DNA of 64,000 bases, from contig JAJFZO010000747.1 in assembly GCA_021397835.1 (NCBI GenBank), positions 4,962,501-5,026,500 on the forward strand, read 5' to 3'. A program made the translations under genes and the position numbers. The notes beneath the pieces are model-generated. The model saw nothing but the letters and a program-made list of their open reading frames with translations, was not told the origin of the DNA and searched no databases. Below are positions 61,440 through 64,000 of the stretch, one piece after another. Origin of the DNA: Moringa oleifera (taxonomy: Eukaryota; Streptophyta; Magnoliopsida; Brassicales; Moringaceae). Position 1 is the stretch's first letter, and every line of letters begins with the position of its first letter.

Positions 61440-64000
61440 AACTACGATATGAAAGAAGAGGACAAAGAAAGAGAAGCTGTCAAGCAAGGAAAAGGCAAAA
61501 AAGGTGGTTGATGAGTGCTTCAACACTTCTCGCCATCTGAAAGAAGAAGAGATGGGTGAACTGAAAAAGTAAGTGCAGTTCCTCATGAATGCCCAATTGC
61601 AGAGAAACAATCCTAACAACTTAGAGTATTAACAAGCACCTAGGTGCCCATTAGTAACTGAAATACTTGTCGAGCCAATGCCATCCAAGTTCAAGCCTCC
61701 CTAGATAGACAACAATGATGGAATAATAGACCCGCCAAAATCACCTCGAGCGATTTATGACAATGAGAAGCCTTTGGGGTCTATTAGACGCCATGAAGTG
61801 TAAAGGATTCCTAGTCACCTTGGTGGAAGCGCATAGGTAATGGTATGACTCACTTCCAATTGGTTCTATTAATTCTTTTGCTTCTTTTGGGTAGCTATTC
61901 TTAGGTGCTTCACTAATTGCATGGTAAAGAAGCAAGAGACAACTAACCAATTTTGTGTTAGGCAAAAACCTGAAGAGCCACTTTGAGATCACATGAAGAT
62001 ATTCGCCACCACTATGTTGGAGGTGAAGGCTCTATATCAGTCAATAATGATCTTAGTAGTAAAGGAAAGGATCTTAGCGGGGTGTTCCATAACACACTCA
62101 ATAAGAAGACACCAAAGAGCTTAAAGGAATTGTTGTTGAAAGTAAAGAAGTATATTAGTAAAGAGGAAGATAACAAGAGAAAGGTCAAGGCTCAATAATA
62201 AATGTTAAGTCTTATAAAAGCCAAGGCAAGGGACACTAAAACAACACTTGTTTCTCCATATAAGGATTAAAAAAAAAAGAAAGAAAGAAACATAAGAAAT
62301 ACAAAGAGCCACATGGAAGAAAACCAACAAGAAGTTGTCATTTCAATAATGATGACTAAAAGTACATACCTTTCACTACCTCGAGGAGGCATATTCTCAT
62401 GCAAATAGAAAATGATCCATAAGTAAGCAGCCCAAATGAAAGTACATGTAGCTAAAGAAAAGGAATCAGAATAAATACTGTCACTTTTATTGAGACCATG
62501 GACATGACACTGAAAAATGCTACTAATTAAAGGAAGAAATAGAAAAGTTGATACAAAAAGGGCACTTTTCCAAGCATGTTAGCAAACCTCGAAGAATGAG
62601 CATAAGGCTCACATAAGAAAGAAGGCCGAGAGAGGAATGAAAGAATGAGAGATGAACAAGTTGGCCAACCCCAATAGAAATGTATAGGTAGTCAATGATG
62701 AGGAAGACATCCAAAATATCAACCTCATTGCTAGCAGACTCAATGTGAATGTGATAGTTGGCAGGTTGGCATTTGGGGGAGTTCAAGGAGAAAGGTGTAT
62801 GCAAGGAAAAGAGAAAAATGTTATGAGGTTCAAAAACATGGTAGAACGGGTATTGCTATAAGCTTTTTTAATTCAAACTTGGAGGGAATTATCACTTCAT
62901 ACTAAGATCCTTCATTAATCACTATGAGAGTGCCCAACAAGAATGTAAAACATGTCTTAGTTGATAATGGAACTTCAATTGACATTCTGTATTACTACAC
63001 TTTTGAGAGAATCTATTTAAGTAAAGAGAGGTTACAATGATTCCATAAATCGCTAATTGCTTTTAGTTAATCTAACATGCCCATAGAAGGTTCATCACTT
63101 CATTAATCAAAAGAGGAATAACATCAAAACAAAAAACCATCATGGTAGGTGTCCTCATCTAATAATGTGATAATCGAGTAGACATGCCTAAATACCTTAT
63201 TGGACATCACATCATCCTACCACCTGGTGATGAAGTTTCCCACCCAAACGGAGTGGCGATGGTGACGAGGGATCAATAGGCCACACATTAGTGTTACCTG
63301 ACGTCACTCAAAGGGAAAGACCAACTCACTTCTTAAATCCTTCTAGACTAGAGTGACAAGAGGCTCATGGCAGAAACTAAGGTGGTTGAGCAACTTAAGG
63401 AAGTCTAGATATGAGAAAAGTCAAGCCAAGTCACAGGGTTTATACAAGGCTCAAAAACTAAGAGCATAATAAGTTGGTAAACCTTTTAAAATCTAATATC
63501 TACGTGTTTGCTTGGATAATAGCAGATATGCCAAGGATCAACCTTGAGATAGTCATCTACAAATTGAGTGCTAACCTAATAATTAGACTAGTTTCCCAAA
63601 AAAAAAAACAAAACTTTCTCTATAAAGATTCATTTAGTAGTTAAGTAAGAGGTGGAAGAACTATTAAAAATCAGGTTCATTAGAGAGGTAAGGTATCTAG
63701 AATGGTCAGCAAATGTAGTGATGGTCAAAAAAGCTAATGCAGAATGAAAGATGTGTGTTGACTTCACTGATTTCAACAAGGCATGCCAAAAGATAACTAC
63801 CTTTTACTAAGGATTGACTACTGGATATCAACTTGGGCATGAAATGTTGAGCTTTATGGACACTTGCTCTAGCTAAAATCAAATAAGAATGGACCCTAAA
63901 AGAGAAGGAAAGACTTTTTCTTTATTACTGATATGGGTACCTATTGTTACAAAGTGATGCTTTCGTCTTAAAAAATATGGAAGGCATACAACAATAGCTT
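61440..64000 (+). pseudogene. Decayed Ty3/Gypsy gag-pol, running off the right edge
   Basis: Plus-strand homology in gag-pol order with many stops. Gag is at about 61,640-62,200 (KRQLTNFVLGKNLKSHFEIT, SLKELLLKVKKYISKEED). The aspartic protease is near 62,960 (VDNGTSIDILYYYTFERI, with DNGTS at the active-site position). Reverse transcriptase runs from about 63,690 to the window end (ANVVMVKKANAE, then KMCVDFTDFNKAC, KDNYLLLRID, HEMLSFMDTCS, NQIRMDP, FFITDMGTYCYKVML). Stops interrupt every domain, so the element is inactive. RNase H and integrase would lie beyond the window. No LTR was identified with confidence. Confidence 0.85.

Overview
This is plant nuclear DNA, most likely from a eudicot. 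It has short exons split by AT-rich introns, an alcohol-forming fatty acyl-CoA reductase (FAR) family, CACTA (En/Spm), Copia, Gypsy and probable PIF/Harbinger elements, and a fragment of an AGAMOUS-clade MADS-box gene. The sequence alone does not name the species.

Layout. From 1 to 2,816 lies the 3' half (last five exons) of a FAR gene on the + strand; its 5' half lies beyond the left edge. From 16,389 to 19,803 there is a complete ten-exon FAR gene on the - strand. The two are convergent paralogues with identical lengths for their last five exons. The roughly 13.5 kb between them holds a decayed Copia element (7.6-11.3 kb) flanked by related direct repeats, a 252-bp tandem duplication, and a CACTA transposase N-terminal fragment (12.8-13.5 kb) that is itself duplicated. 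From 21.1 to 26 kb there is an old, large tandem duplication of a non-coding unit.

The centre of interest is a 14.5-kb CACTA element with recognisable ends (28,542-43,025, TTA target-site duplication). It carries subterminal palindromic repeats, a TNPD-type DDE transposase gene and a second gene with a transposase_24-like region and a C-terminal Ulp1-type (C48) protease domain, both on the - strand and both carrying stops. Between its inner and terminal right-hand repeat arrays sits a captured genomic piece of an AGAMOUS-clade gene: two diagnostic 42-bp K-box exons plus the C-terminal exon, with introns retained. It lies in the same orientation as, and upstream of, the transposase genes. The element also holds an AGATCT-rich minisatellite and a 278-bp perfect tandem duplication.

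A second, smaller CACTA element (48,692-55,142) has different subterminal repeats and only a decayed transposase_24-Ulp1 gene. It abuts a ~195-bp tandem array. From 55 to 61 kb I see no gene; a probable degenerate PIF/Harbinger element lies at 60.34-61.38 kb. A decayed Ty3/Gypsy gag-pol runs from about 61.4 kb off the right edge.

Only the FAR genes look like functional host genes. Everything else is transposon coding sequence, its relics, or AT-rich intergenic DNA.
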